Shown here: positions 49,468 through 60,403 of the stretch, piece by piece
Position numbering within the stretch: position 1 is the stretch's first letter
How the letters are laid out: each line of letters starts with the position of its first letter
Origin: Kalmusia sp. IMI 367209
Lineage: Eukaryota; Ascomycota; Dothideomycetes; Pleosporales; Didymosphaeriaceae
Assembly: GCA_027946365.1 (NCBI GenBank)
Contig: JAPEUQ010000004.1
Span: 248,001 to 312,000 of the forward strand
Direction: 5' to 3'
Length of the DNA stretch: 64,000 nucleotides
Program-made: the position numbers and the translations under genes
The notes under the pieces: generated by a model
The model's database searches: none
What the model saw: the letters and a program-made list of their open reading frames with translations, nothing else
What the model was told of the DNA's origin: nothing

Positions 49468-49888
49468 ATGCGCTTCATCTACTCCCTCCCGATCTTCGTC
49501 GCCTCTGCCCTAGGCCTTACGAACCTCACGCTCACGAATCGTTCCGGCGAATCCCACGACTTCGTCGTCGGCGACACAGAGGCCTGGTTCGATGTCTCGT
49601 CCACCGGCCTGTATACCGACATCGCGACTGCTTCGGTGAAGAGCGATACGTCTGAGGTTGCGGCGTGTTATGTTTCCAGCAATTCGCTATCGCAGAGCAA
49701 GTGGGTGCTGTACGACCCTATTGGAGTGAGTATATCTCCAGACGGAAAGGAAAATAAAAAAGGATTGGCTGACAAGGATGCTCTAGGCACCGACTGAGTT
49801 TGGAGGCGCGGACGTCAAGTTTATTACTTGCCGGGAGAACTTTGGGCTGCCGGAGTGGATCGGAAAGGACGCTATTGTGAGTGATTAG
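49468..49888 (+). CDS. Small secreted protein, 119 aa, candidate effector
   Basis: Two exons, 49468-49725 and 49787-49888; the intron GTGAGT...CTAG keeps the frame. The signal peptide is MRFIYSLPIFVASALG, with cleavage likely near residue 16-18. The mature part is about 100 residues with two cysteines (AACYVSS and ITCREN) that could form one disulfide. N-glycosylation sequons are at NLT and NRS. No domain is recognised. The last codons run through a GTGAGT, so an additional intron and a longer C-terminus are possible. It lies 2.4 kb from the RIP-affected island, the kind of place where fungal effectors often sit. The effector idea is inference from size, secretion and position only. Confidence 0.6.
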
Positions 49889-50891
49889 GGGAATTTTGGG
49901 TGATGGGATATAGGCTGCGCGTCATGGATTGATGGTATTGGTTTGGAATTGCATCAAGGCGTCTTGTGCATTTTGCGAATTGACTATTACTCGTATAGGT
50001 TCGTCGAACTATACACTTATTCCAACATTTTGTACCTTTGTGGAACCAAGTTGAGTATGATTGGTGTGAGATCAAGACGGTTCCACTTTTGGCCATTTAG
50101 ATTTTCGAATATAGAGTCTCACAGAGCACTTCATAGAACGAGCAATACCACTGGGCATCAGTATACTCAGCCGACGCTTACATTACGCTTAGGAAAATCC
50201 TCACTCATAGTACGTGCCGGTACACATAGCACGAGACGCGGAATGATCCCATATCTAGGTGTCGTGTGGATAAATTTAGCGTCAATCAGGCAATAGAAAG
50301 GCAACGTAAAGCATCGTAGCCGGGAAAGGTAGCAACGGTCGCGCTACTGTCAGCAAGTTTGCTCTTGTTGGGTGGATTGATTTTCCTCCGCTTCGCCCCC
50401 GGAGCACATCTAGTTTTACGAAACTTACAAAATGACCGTCGGCCCCGGGTATTAAAAGTCTCCATTCCTTCGTCGTTCCAGATCGAACACCTCGGTAAGT
50501 GGATCTGATCGCATTTAACTCTGTTCTTTGTGAACAATGACATTTTCCCCTAGGCACTCTCAACCGTCGACTCTTTGCCAACGTATTCGCTAAGTGTTTC
50601 TGCAATAGATCAAGTCGTTCGCTGCTAGCGCGACCACTATTCTGAGCCATCATCGTCCGGCAAGTCGGCAGGATGTATCGCCCCGTTCGCCGATGCGCAC
50701 TAGCCCGAAAATGATGATGCGCCTCGTGTCCGTAGACGCCAGCCGTGAAACGACCCACGTCTGGCCCTATAACTTTATATCGATCGCACCTCGACGTGTT
50801 GCTGCTTACATCTGCTACTCTTCCCGTTGGCCTAAGTTCCACGACCAAGAAAACAAATTCTGCCCACCCCCCAGCTTGTTTGTAGGCAGAA
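49889..50891. other. Intergenic and upstream region of the P450 gene
   Basis: No convincing gene. A 188-codon minus-strand frame at 50282-50848 is Arg-rich with no domain and overlaps frames on the other strand; it is treated as chance. Confidence 0.4.
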
Positions 50892-52612
50892 ATGGCGATT
50901 CCGAAGCGGGCCTTCGTCGTTGCCGCGGCGGCGATTACGTTTTTCGCACGGCGGTATGCGCCGTGGGCGGTGGTGACTTCGAGTGCGACGTGGAATGTGG
51001 TGGTGCTGTCGTTCGTGGGAATGCTTGCGCAGTTCTGCTGGTCTACGTTGGTGTATCCGTTGCTTTTGAGTCCGCTACGTCATTTGCCACAACCGCCGGT
51101 GCGTATCTAGTCTGATTCCTAGATTGGGTTGAAGGTGTAGCTAATGAGATCAGGGTGCAAACCTGGTCATAGGACATTGGAAGAGGATATTCAAAGAGGC
51201 GAGCGGCGAGCCACAAAGAGACTGGATTGATACGGTGCCGAACGACGGCGTGCTATATTATCGGTGGTTGTTCAATGAGCCGAGAATTCTGATCACAAAT
51301 CCCAAGGCGCTGGCAGAGGTATTGGTGCAGAGAAGCTATGAATTTGTGAAGCCTGGTCGTGTGAGGAGAGGCGTGGCGAGACTGCTCGGCGTCGGTATCC
51401 TCCTCGCTGAGGGCGATGAGCATAAGGTATATCAGTCAATAGTTGTCTACTTACAAATAGCTGACATCTTTGCAGCGTCAAAGGAGAGCTCTCATGCCCG
51501 CCTTCGCTTTCCGGCACATCAAAGACCTGTATTCGGTCTTCTGGAACAAGTCCACCGAGATGACTGACGCGATCTCCAATGCCCTCAAGACTGATCCAAT
51601 TGGCTCTGATGTCGTAGAGATCCGTGATTGGGCTTCTCGTGCAACTCTTGATATCATTGGTCTGGCCGGCATGGGGCAGGATTTCAACGCCATTGCTGAC
51701 CCCACGAATGAACTCAATGTAACATACCGGACCATTTTCAAGCCCAGCGCAATCGCCAAGATCATGCAACTTGCATCCATGTTCTTACCCGACTGGTTGC
51801 TCAGATCCCTCCCCATCAAGCGTAATGAAGAGTTCAAAGAAGCTATTCGCACTATCAAGCGCGTGTCTGCCGACCTAGTCAGATCCAAGCGCGCAAAACT
51901 AGAGAAAGGCGAACGGACAGACGTCGATATTCTCAGCGTAGCCATCGAATCAGGCGGCTTCACCGACGATGACATGGTGAATCAACTGATGACTTTCCTC
52001 GCAGCAGGCCACGAAACTACCGCATCCTCGCTAACCTGGGCCGTATACCTTCTCTGCAAACATCCTACTGAACAGACCCGCCTGCGCGAAGAAATCCGCA
52101 AAAGTCTTCCCGCCATACGCGACCCTGCTGCGCAAATATCGTCCACGGACATCGACCACCTCCCATACCTCAACGCAGTCCTCAACGAAACTTCTCGCGT
52201 CTTCCCACCTGTAGCCCTTACCCTCCGCGAAGCTGAGCATGACACCACCATTCAAGGCCAGTTCATACCCGCAGGCACCACCATCATCATCTGCCCCTGG
52301 GCCATCAACACCTCAAACGCACTCTGGGGCGCCGACGCCAAAGAGTTCAACCCAGATCGCTGGATGGGACAGGGCCGCGCTAATACCGGCGGGGCAGAAT
52401 CAAACTATGCGGTCACAACGTTCTTGCACGGACCGAGAAGTTGCATCGGAAAAGACTTCGCGAAGGCGGAGTTTGCGTGCTTGTTGGCGGCGCTGGTGGG
52501 GCGGTTCGAGATGGAGCTGGCGGAGCCGGATAAGCCGTTGGAGATTCAGGGCGGGATCACGAGTAATCCTAAGGGTGGAATAAAGATAAAGATGAAGGAG
52601 GTGGTTGGGTGA
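50892..52612 (+). CDS. Cytochrome P450 monooxygenase, 538 aa
   Basis: Three exons: 50892-51098, 51154-51426 and 51476-52612. Introns are GTGCGT...ATCAG and GTATAT...TGCAG. The N-terminus has hydrophobic segments (residues ~5-55) for ER membrane anchoring, then the Pro-rich hinge LRHLPQPPG. All core signatures are present: I-helix AGHETT at 337-342, K-helix ETSR at 398-401, FNPDRW near 451-456, and the haem loop FLHGPRSCIG at 476-485 with proximal Cys483. HEH/KRQRR at the C-helix and length are normal for microsomal class II enzymes, which take electrons from CPR. The sequence resembles CYP4-like groups. No biosynthetic cluster surrounds it, so the substrate cannot be guessed. Confidence 0.93.
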
Positions 52613-53067
52613 GGGCAGCATTTGTTGTATTGCGGTACTGGTAGATTCCGCACTTCTTGCTGGGGGACAGCATGCTCTTACATTTCGTGTTAACTACAAA
52701 TTAGTTGCGATCAATTGGGTCATTTGCAGATATGTTATCCGTGCTCAGCTTTGTGCACTGACAATTATGGTCAAAGAACAGTGAAAGTACATCCATGCAA
52801 AAGGATATCCAATCCCCTCATGTCAGTATCCCCACATCTCACGCAGAACATTCGTGTTCGTTCGCGTCCCCTTTTCTGGTGTGATAAAAGTCGTCAGCAT
52901 CATAAAATTCTAGACGAATTTTTTCGTAATTGGTGACATTTAGGTCTTGTCCATCAACAATGAAACGCGAAGATACCCAGTAATGCATTGTGGTTCATTT
53001 TAGTCAGTGCTTCCCCACATGCAGTCTGTGCGTACAATATGTATGCAGCGTGCAAGCTATATTTCAG
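52613..53067. other. Intergenic between convergent genes
   Basis: 3' flanks of the P450 gene and of the minus-strand RS-tailed gene; nothing else seen. Confidence 0.4.
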
Positions 53068-54285
53068 CTATGGAGCTGTACGACTATTACGATCGCCTCG
53101 TCTACTATCGCGGTCGTGGCATTTTGTACGTGGAGGTGTGCGGTTTCGATATCGGCTAGCACCTTCTCGATCTTGAGTACCACGCGTAAGCTCTTCATCA
53201 TCTTTGCGCTTCGGAGATGTAGAACGGTCACGACGGACAGAACCGGGAGATCGAGAGCGACCTCTACAGGAGGAATCGAGCGACAAGCGGCGGTGTGGTT
53301 GAGGACCTCGGTGGTTAGCATGACCGGAGTTGCGCAAGTTTTGAAGTTCGTGCAATCCCTTGTCCGAAGTGTCATTGTCATACGGCATCGGGGGCGTGGG
53401 ATGTCTCTTGCGACCCTGCTGGTCTCGGTCGACATAGCCGTTGACCATTATATTCCCTTGAGTTACCGCATTTCGAACAACAAAATTTGCATCATACCCT
53501 TCTAGAGAGCAGCCAAACGGTAGCGGAAGGCGTGCCGCAGCTTCTTTCGTCAGCTGGCCGACATACTTGATATCTGACATCGGCACTAGAATCATTTGCT
53601 CGGCAAGCTTGAATAGACTATGTGGTCGCAGAAAGCCCTTGACTACCGATCTGGGAATCATGTTGAAGGGTTGTATATCCAGCACAACATCCTTAGAACT
53701 TTGGTGGTGAACTGTATCCTTGACCCAGCCCCACAAGTGTTTCTCATCTTCTGGGATACCCTGGCTCCCTCGGTTGGAACGTGTTGTGAGAGTGCTGAGA
53801 ATTGCAAACTTCTTGAAGACTCCGTAGATGACTGATGGACGCACCGAGGCTTCGGCAAGACCCACTCCTGTCAGAAACCTACGTTCATCTGGTACAGCTC
53901 GAGGGTCGTTAGCTTTTTGGATAATCGGCACATACACGACAGCTCCTCGACAGAGCTCTGTATGCTTCCAAAGTGGAATGTGGAGTTTTCGTGGCTTTTG
54001 TTCACCTTTGCCTCTCTCCAGAGGTATAAAATGATCGAGATATTTCTTGGCTTGTTCTTCGGACAGCTCGCATACTATGGCCTTCAACTTCCGTACGCTG
54101 TCAGTCTTGTGTTTAGACTGTTTCGGCTCTTTATTGGGGTCGCTGGATAGACGATCCTGATTGCTGGGACGTCTTCGGTCATTGTAGCCACTCCCATGCT
54201 TGGACTGACGAGTGGGGTCTACAACCAGGGATAGATTTTGACTCCTGATGTCAACTGATACTTTGGTCTCTTTTACTTCATTCAT
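53068..54285 (-). CDS. RS-tailed protein with RP-x-VI core (paired family, copy 3), 405 aa
   Basis: Uninterrupted frame from ATG at 54285. Residues 1-110 are basic and probably flexible. The core at ~112-255 begins CRGAVVYVP and continues ASVRPSVIYGV, TTRSNRG, PHSLFKL and DIKYVGQL. It aligns without gaps with the protein at 10008-11689 over the RP-to-NxG stretch, where R, P, A, T, N and G are identical. Residues ~325-405 form an Arg/Ser/Asp tail (RGRSRSPGSVRRDRSTSPKR) like those of splicing- or RNA-linked nuclear proteins. No signal peptide or membrane segment. It lies about 1.9 kb downstream of the start-proximal region of no gene and 1.9 kb from the 3' end of the coiled-coil gene at 56189-58444, on the same strand. 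Function not recognised. Confidence 0.7.
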   Translation of the reverse strand: MNEVKETKVSVDIRSQNLSLVVDPTRQSKHGSGYNDRRRPSNQDRLSSDPNKEPKQSKHKTDSVRKLKAIVCELSEEQAKKYLDHFIPLERGKGEQKPRKLHIPLWKHTELCRGAVVYVPIIQKANDPRAVPDERRFLTGVGLAEASVRPSVIYGVFKKFAILSTLTTRSNRGSQGIPEDEKHLWGWVKDTVHHQSSKDVVLDIQPFNMIPRSVVKGFLRPHSLFKLAEQMILVPMSDIKYVGQLTKEAAARLPLPFGCSLEGYDANFVVRNAVTQGNIMVNGYVDRDQQGRKRHPTPPMPYDNDTSDKGLHELQNLRNSGHANHRGPQPHRRLSLDSSCRGRSRSPGSVRRDRSTSPKRKDDEELTRGTQDREGASRYRNRTPPRTKCHDRDSRRGDRNSRTAP

Positions 54286-56188
54286 TTTTGTTGAGGACAG
54301 GTAATGCTGGGTGGTCTCATTGAACTTAGCGGACTATGGAGAGTGATCTATTAGTTCATGCAAGATAAACACCATGAGGTATGTAGAACCCACTTGATTT
54401 AGATCTGTGTGCGTTGAACCAAGACATGCTCCATCAAAGTGATGGGCAAATGAAGATGCCTCTCCAGGGTTCAGGCGGTGGTTGCTAGTCATTAGGGATT
54501 TGTGTGGCTGAGCAATCCGCTTGAACCGATCGGTCACGACGTAGGAATGATCAACATGAGTTGATGATGTTGTATAGTCGCGATAGGCTTTGCCGTGCTC
54601 TGCGCGAGAATCACGGATCGGCCCTGGAAGTAGTTGCTCATGCTGCTCATTCTGCTCATCCCCTAAGATGTAGTTATCTGATTGACTATAAGCACAGAGT
54701 ACAACGTCCTCGTACAGTTATAGATACTGACTCTCACGGGCCATAACCGGAAGCGACACTATGTTGGATATGCGCGTGGACGAGCTCCACGAAGGGCGGA
54801 TGTTGAAGTTTCTCATACCCAGTTGAGTACCAGCGTCTAAGCCGTGTTTAAATCAACAAATGAAGCGGTTATTGAGTCTTAAATAAAGAATGTACATGCT
54901 TGCCATCTCAGGGTTAGCAGGCTTAGTTGACAGACGATCGCACGTGCGCATGTCACGAGGACGTTTAAAGAGATCGTGTCGAATCTTCACACACCTTCTG
55001 ATTTGAGGGAGTATCATCCTACGTTGTTCTCTTCCCAGGTTGACTAAACGCCTAAACGTCTAGATCATTGCTCAAAATCACAATAGATAAAACTTCGGTG
55101 CATTGCTTTTGCGTAAAGTATCTTTCAGGATTTTTATAAGTCTTAAAGTCGTTAAAATCAGGGCCTTTGGTAGCGTTTGGATCCTCGCTTTTGGCCACAC
55201 AAACAGTTTTACGTCTAGCTATTGTGAGACTTCTGAGCAGCGCTCATCATGGTTGCTCCCTGGGCACACAGAATGGAAGCTTGAGGATAAGCGATTGTCG
55301 TCAAAGGTCATACTTAACATGGAAGCAGTAGCGACAAAGGCATGGCATGGTCAGAAATAGTGCGTAAAATATGGTCCAAAGTCTCTGCGCAGAAATTAGG
55401 CCCAGCTGGCAGAGCATTATACAGGGGAATGGACTAGATGGCTTTGGTATTAGCGGCTTTTATAAGATGTGTCTCGAGCTGAAATCTGTCTTGCATGAAT
55501 ATTCTAAGAATCTAGACTATCCTACTGAATCTACCCTTTTTATTACATCATGAGTGAAGGCTGTCAGTTAGACGCATGGCACTGCCTAAGACGTTTCTCA
55601 ATCCAAAGGTACCTTCAAAGGCAAGGAATCTGAGCCAGCTGTATTCCAAGCTCCACTTAGGCCATCTATATTCCAAAATTTGTTCAGACTAGCTATATTT
55701 GAAGCTTTGCTGTCATTCAATCTGTACTGTGACATCTATCTTGACCTAAGGCTTTGTTGCCACTTCGTGTATTGTGTTCGGATTGCTCATTGTTGCGCGT
55801 CCGTTATGTGCTCCATGTGGTATTCGCTCACTATGTGAACTTTGACTTTAATCTAGGTGATTAGCCCATATTTTGAAACGTCATAGATTTTAGCGGGTCG
55901 GATTATCTTATCGCTTGCGCTCAACTAAGCTGCTTAGTCTTCTATACCAGGCATTCTGGTATTTATGTCGAAGACTGGTACGCCAGAACATTTGCTTCAT
56001 TGATTTCGCTTGAATCTACCCGTCGCTAGCGTTGTAGATTAGGGGCATTGTGAACACCGTTTCGTCGATGCTGTATATGTGAGAGCCTCACATAAATCTG
56101 ATGTGGTCGAAGGGACATATGAGAAGTAAAGAGCTTATAGTTCGTCATCTTCGCCAGGTGCGGAGGTAGGAGAGCTTACGGACTGGCG
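54286..56188. other. Long intergenic stretch, no supported gene
   Basis: Short plus-strand frames at 55103-55360 and 55371-55553 lack domains. Around 55630-55710 three loosely similar ~27-bp units (CTGTATTCCAAGCT, TCTATATTCCAAAAT, GCTATATTTGAAGCT) suggest an old tandem repeat. Confidence 0.35.
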
Positions 56189-58444
56189 CTAACCATTGGC
56201 ACGTACGTTCTCTTCCGCAGGCGAAGGATCTGTGGCTGTACCGATTGGCGGCGATGTCGCTTGTGGACCATATGCTACTTCCTTGCTCTGTTCTTTGTGA
56301 AGAGAGCCTAATGACTTAATAGCAGGCAGATTTGTGGAGATTACGGGGACGGCACCATTGTCAGCCTGAGTACGCTGGATAGGGAAGTCGTTCCCACGCT
56401 GAGTATCATTCGCGGGTAACACACCGAATGAATTATGTATCTTCAGCTTCTTCTCATTCCTATTGTCGGCTTCGTCGTCATCATCGCGGTCGCGCTTGTG
56501 AATGTTGGTTGTACCTGGACTAGCCTTTTTGTTGGCAGAATTGTAGGCTAGCTGGCGCATATCAGGAATAAGAAGGGTAGCCTGAGGTTCTCCTCTATTT
56601 CTAGCGTGGTTTTGAGAGACTTGTGAAGCCATATTAGGCTCTCCTTGGAGGATATCAGAAATTGGTCCTTGTGTAGCCTTTTGATGGCGACATGGATTGA
56701 GTACATAAGGTCCGACTTGTAGCGGCGCAATTCTTCTCCGTTTTTCATCAGGCATAGCGATATCTCCGTTGATCTTTTCCAAGGATCTTTTCTTATCATG
56801 CGCTTGTGCAACGTTCAAATAACCTACAGAGTCTTCTTCACCATGCGAACGAGAAGCACTTTGTGATGTATCGAGGGTGTGGCCTAGTTGGGATTGATCT
56901 GTGACTCTCGCGGGTTCGTTCATTGGAGACTTGGTAACAGGGACTGACGGAGTTTGCAGAGGACGTACGGACCTTGTATCGAATCTATCGGGAGATTGCG
57001 GATGGGAGCGAATAAAAGCGCTGTTCACAGCAGAACCACATACAATTGGAATGCTTACGCTTAGCTTACTACAAGGGAGACCAGATGAGAATTTTTCAGC
57101 ATTTCGATCGTTTACATCGTTCTCGTGAACCAGAGAGCGAGGCTTACGTCGTGGACAAAATTTTGCTTGTTCTTCGATGGGACGAGCTTCATACTGCTTT
57201 CTATCACTGATGATTTGATCCAATCCAAGGATACAAGGCTCCAGAGATATTGAAGCCTCTGCCTGCAATGTACGACAAGGCGGGGGTCGTTGCGAAGCAC
57301 TATCCGAAGGATAGATGCTACCTTCGGTCACCCTCAGCGAATCTTGTTCGTGCGGTACCCGTGATGATGGGTCCTTCTCGACTTGTCTTTCGTCGGAAAA
57401 ACGATAGCAGTCCTCACTATTCGGTATGGCGACTCTCCAATCATCCACGCGCTGACGATCATGAAACTTGATTGCGTAAAAATCTTCTTCGTCGATAGCT
57501 CCAGGTATCTCAATGCAGCTTCTCTTATATACTATAGGAAGATCATGCTTCTCAAGACCCGATTTTACGCCTCTTTTGTATTCTTTCGTGTACAAGGCTT
57601 CTTTATCCTCTCTTTCCTGATACAATCGTGCTGCTTCTCTTACATAGTTTGCATAAAATTCGTCCTTGCATATGTATATATCGGGTACATCGTAGATCTC
57701 GTCTTTCTTTGACCAGAGATATTCCCCGAACAACCTTTTTGCGTTTTTCATGTGGAAGCTGTAAGCCCGACGTGTATCTTCAACGTTCTTAGCTTGGCTA
57801 GCAAGCCGAAGACGAGCTCGGTGAGCGGATTCTTTTCTTTCTACGGCTCTTGAAGTTCCAGAATGAGTTGGCATAGGTACCTGCTGGGTTGCCATAGGGG
57901 GTTCTCGCGATCTACACTCTTTGAACATGCCTGTCTTTTTCCAAGCTTCTTCCATCGCAAGATTAAGTTTCTTCCACTTCTTCTTCACATTCTCAGATGA
58001 TTCATCGATCTCTTTGTCACAAAGAGCCTCCCTTCTCTTCATCAGTTTGATGTCTGAATACGATGCGGCTGTTTTTCTATGCAGTTCAGCCAACTCTCCT
58101 AGAATTTCGCCGTATTTCTCATTGTTCTGTGGGTCGGTGCGCTGTAGACTTTTCTCCAAGCTCTTGATCTGAATCTTAAGAGCGCTGATCTCGTCATTAC
58201 TGATGTGCGTTGCATGTTGCCAGCGTTTTACGTTCGCTCTTTTGGTCGTAATGAGCGCGTCGTACCTGCGATTGGAGCGTACAGCTTCCTCTAATATATT
58301 AAACATCTCTTGAGAAATCAGCAAGGCCGGGACTTGAGCCTCCCCATCGTTCACGCTTATGAACTTTGCACGTCCAGGCGTGAATCGGTCGAAAGTGCGT
58401 TTTTCAGTAGAATACCGGTTTTGACAGGTGCGGGACTCGTTCAT
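56189..58444 (-). CDS. Large coiled-coil/disordered protein, 751 aa (paired family, copy c)
   Basis: Uninterrupted frame from ATG at 58444. Residues 22-62 hold the family motif (FTPGRAKFISVNDGE, then ALLISQEM and a downstream Ala/Tyr). Residues 65-170 are two charged helices with heptad-like spacing and a DPQNN linker, ending KKKWKKL. Residues ~205-345 are the central domain with KDEFYANYVREAARLY, ALYTKEYKRG and VDDWRV; these match KAEYRN/ALRLG, YREVYTKARDWG and SDWHCI of the 867-aa protein in order. The rest is Ser/Pro/Gln-rich and probably disordered, with basic clusters (EKRRR, KRDRDDDD, EKKLKI). No signal peptide or TM. Nuclear or cytosolic location is inferred. Function not recognised; homology to 6958-9561 is judged by eye but over several ordered motifs. 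Confidence 0.7.
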   Translation of the reverse strand: MNESRTCQNRYSTEKRTFDRFTPGRAKFISVNDGEAQVPALLISQEMFNILEEAVRSNRRYDALITTKRANVKRWQHATHISNDEISALKIQIKSLEKSLQRTDPQNNEKYGEILGELAELHRKTAASYSDIKLMKRREALCDKEIDESSENVKKKWKKLNLAMEEAWKKTGMFKECRSREPPMATQQVPMPTHSGTSRAVERKESAHRARLRLASQAKNVEDTRRAYSFHMKNAKRLFGEYLWSKKDEIYDVPDIYICKDEFYANYVREAARLYQEREDKEALYTKEYKRGVKSGLEKHDLPIVYKRSCIEIPGAIDEEDFYAIKFHDRQRVDDWRVAIPNSEDCYRFSDERQVEKDPSSRVPHEQDSLRVTEGSIYPSDSASQRPPPCRTLQAEASISLEPCILGLDQIISDRKQYEARPIEEQAKFCPRRKPRSLVHENDVNDRNAEKFSSGLPCSKLSVSIPIVCGSAVNSAFIRSHPQSPDRFDTRSVRPLQTPSVPVTKSPMNEPARVTDQSQLGHTLDTSQSASRSHGEEDSVGYLNVAQAHDKKRSLEKINGDIAMPDEKRRRIAPLQVGPYVLNPCRHQKATQGPISDILQGEPNMASQVSQNHARNRGEPQATLLIPDMRQLAYNSANKKASPGTTNIHKRDRDDDDEADNRNEKKLKIHNSFGVLPANDTQRGNDFPIQRTQADNGAVPVISTNLPAIKSLGSLHKEQSKEVAYGPQATSPPIGTATDPSPAEENVRANG

Positions 58445-59776
58445 ATTGAATATTGGGTGTAGGAAAGAATAGGGTGATAGAATGATAGAGGGTCAAAGCC
58501 ACAGTCTCGTAAGACAGTCAGAGATGATGAAAGTGTTAAGACCTAAGTCACTAATTGGAGATGGTCAATGACTATGTTGAGTTTCTGCGCCCCGGGGTTG
58601 ATGAGGGCAATTGGGGTGGAGCGGAGGATATATTATAAGTTTCGATATGATTATTGTAACGGACGATGGTGATGGTGATGATGTTGGCAAAGCGCGATGT
58701 TTGTCACAATGCAGGAGTTAGATTGGCAATTGTACTGCCACAAAACCCTTACCATGATTTTTGCTAAATCATTGTTCACAATGAGCAAAGATTGGTAAGA
58801 GATGGCCCTTCCACAACTATCACGTAACAACAATCGATGTGGTTGTAGATATGCGGGTATGCTCACGTGATCTATAGTCAGCAATTAGTGTTAGGGCGTG
58901 CAGCATAGCTGCCTTCTCTCGGGAGAGGACTACTGCAAGGAAATATTTAAGCTCACCCCTGTACGTTAGATCTTTATACACATCTCATAGGAACGCTTTA
59001 GATACAGAGTTCAGACATAGCAGTAGGCCGCTAACGCATCGAACAGTCAGTCTCATGTTGCGACCTTGTATTACCACTAATGAAACGATAGATTAGTTCG
59101 AGAGCGCATGGTCTAGGGCCATGATTTTGTAAGTTCTCTGGGCCGAGCTAGGAGCACTTGGTTCTAGTGATGGTGTAGATGATTTGAGAGAGTACCTCAC
59201 GGCGAAGTATGCACCGCTTGGTAAGATCAAGAGGAAGTTTTTTGTTAATCTTGTCTCTCAAGTTCCGAATCATGGAGGTAGCGCTGTTTCAGGATTAGTG
59301 CAATAGAAGCTCAATTGCAAGCGCTAGTCCCGATTCTCAGATGCTAGAGATAAACGAATGTATCGTCAGCGTCCGATTCGACGAGTACATATGCTCTTAT
59401 TGGAAAGAGTACAAACTTGGTTTATAAAGAGTCCCTTCGGATCTTATGGCCAGTATCTGGACGAGATGTTGAAGGTGCGGTAAGTACCGAGATGAAGCAA
59501 AAGTTGGAAATACCGACAGAAGATAGTGTTACGACACTTTGACTGAGGGAAATGCTGACGAAGCGTTATTGCGCGAGTTTTAGAAGAATTCCAGTCCACC
59601 CAAAATGGAATTGCGGTATGGACTGACAAACTTAGGTCTTTGCTATTTTGCTTCGTAACCCACGAGGAGAACCCCACCTCGCGTCCTATACATACGTCAT
59701 TTGTCATTATTACGGTCTATTGTCTCAAGGCCGTATTCGCGCATAACTTGGTGTATCCCTCTGTGCCATAAATGCC
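58445..59776. other. Intergenic, no gene seen
   Basis: Upstream region of the minus-strand coiled-coil gene, including a short GATGGT/GATGAT triplet run near 58663-58685, then sequence without coding character. A minus frame at 59444-59707 has no domain. Confidence 0.4.
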
Positions 59777-60403
59777 TCACCTCCTCTTCTTTCCCACCAC
59801 CTTCGTGAACCCTTCCTCATCCACCACAGGCTTCGGCTTCTCCCTCACCGGAGCTGCTACCAACTGCGGTGCATCACCCATTTCCACATCTTCATCCTCA
59901 TCGCTTTCCTCATCCACACTGTCCCACTCCCCCTCCTGGTCCCTTTCCACGACCTGTACACTCCCCGTGCTGACCTCCTTCCCCTTTCTCCGCTCCCATC
60001 TTTCCTGTAACGCCACAACCGTCTTGAAATCGCCCTCGCCCACCTCCTTTCGTATTGCCATGATATCGCGCGCGACGCCCACCTCGGTCTCGTCTTCTAA
60101 CCGCACGCCAAATTCATCTTCAAGGACTTGTAGCAGCATGACTTCGACGTCTTCCGAATCGGTGAGGGGCTCAGAGATGAAGAGCTCGGAGATCTGACCG
60201 GCGAGCCAGTCGCGCTTGTCTGAGGAGTCGGGGCCACCCCATTGGTTTTGGACGGCGACTGTGAGGGTGGGCCAGTTGAAGAGGGTGTGCCAAATGCCGA
60301 GGTCGAATTTGTTTTGTGCTTGCTCTGGGAGGCGTCAGTGAGGCTATGAGAAGGGAGGGGAGACCGGACCTGAGAGTGTAGAAGTTGCTGTGGTTGTCGC
60401 CAT
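59777..60403 (-). CDS. TSR2: Pre-rRNA-processing protein TSR2
   Basis: Two exons on the minus strand, 60403-60370 and 60324-59777; the intron opens GTCCGG and closes CCCAG; 193 aa. After MATTTATSTLSEQAQ the protein has the Tsr2 signature: FDLGIWHTLFNWPTL, then WGGPDSSDKRDWLAGQISE, and a segment ending VLEDEFGVRLEDE. The C-terminus has the characteristic acidic run (EESDEDEDVEMGD) and ends FTKVVGKKRR. Family knowledge: Tsr2 is a nuclear escortin that binds eS26 (Rps26), releases it from the importin and delivers it to the 90S pre-ribosome. Its acidic tail contributes to this. Length is normal for the family. Confidence in identity is high. Confidence 0.92.

Noticed and set aside
50282..50848. 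188-codon minus-strand frame
   Set aside because: Arg-rich, no signal, no domain, overlapping open frames on the other strand, no splice context.
51478..51975. Antisense frame within the P450
   Set aside because: Ser/Arg-rich shadow of a gene whose plus-strand motifs are complete.
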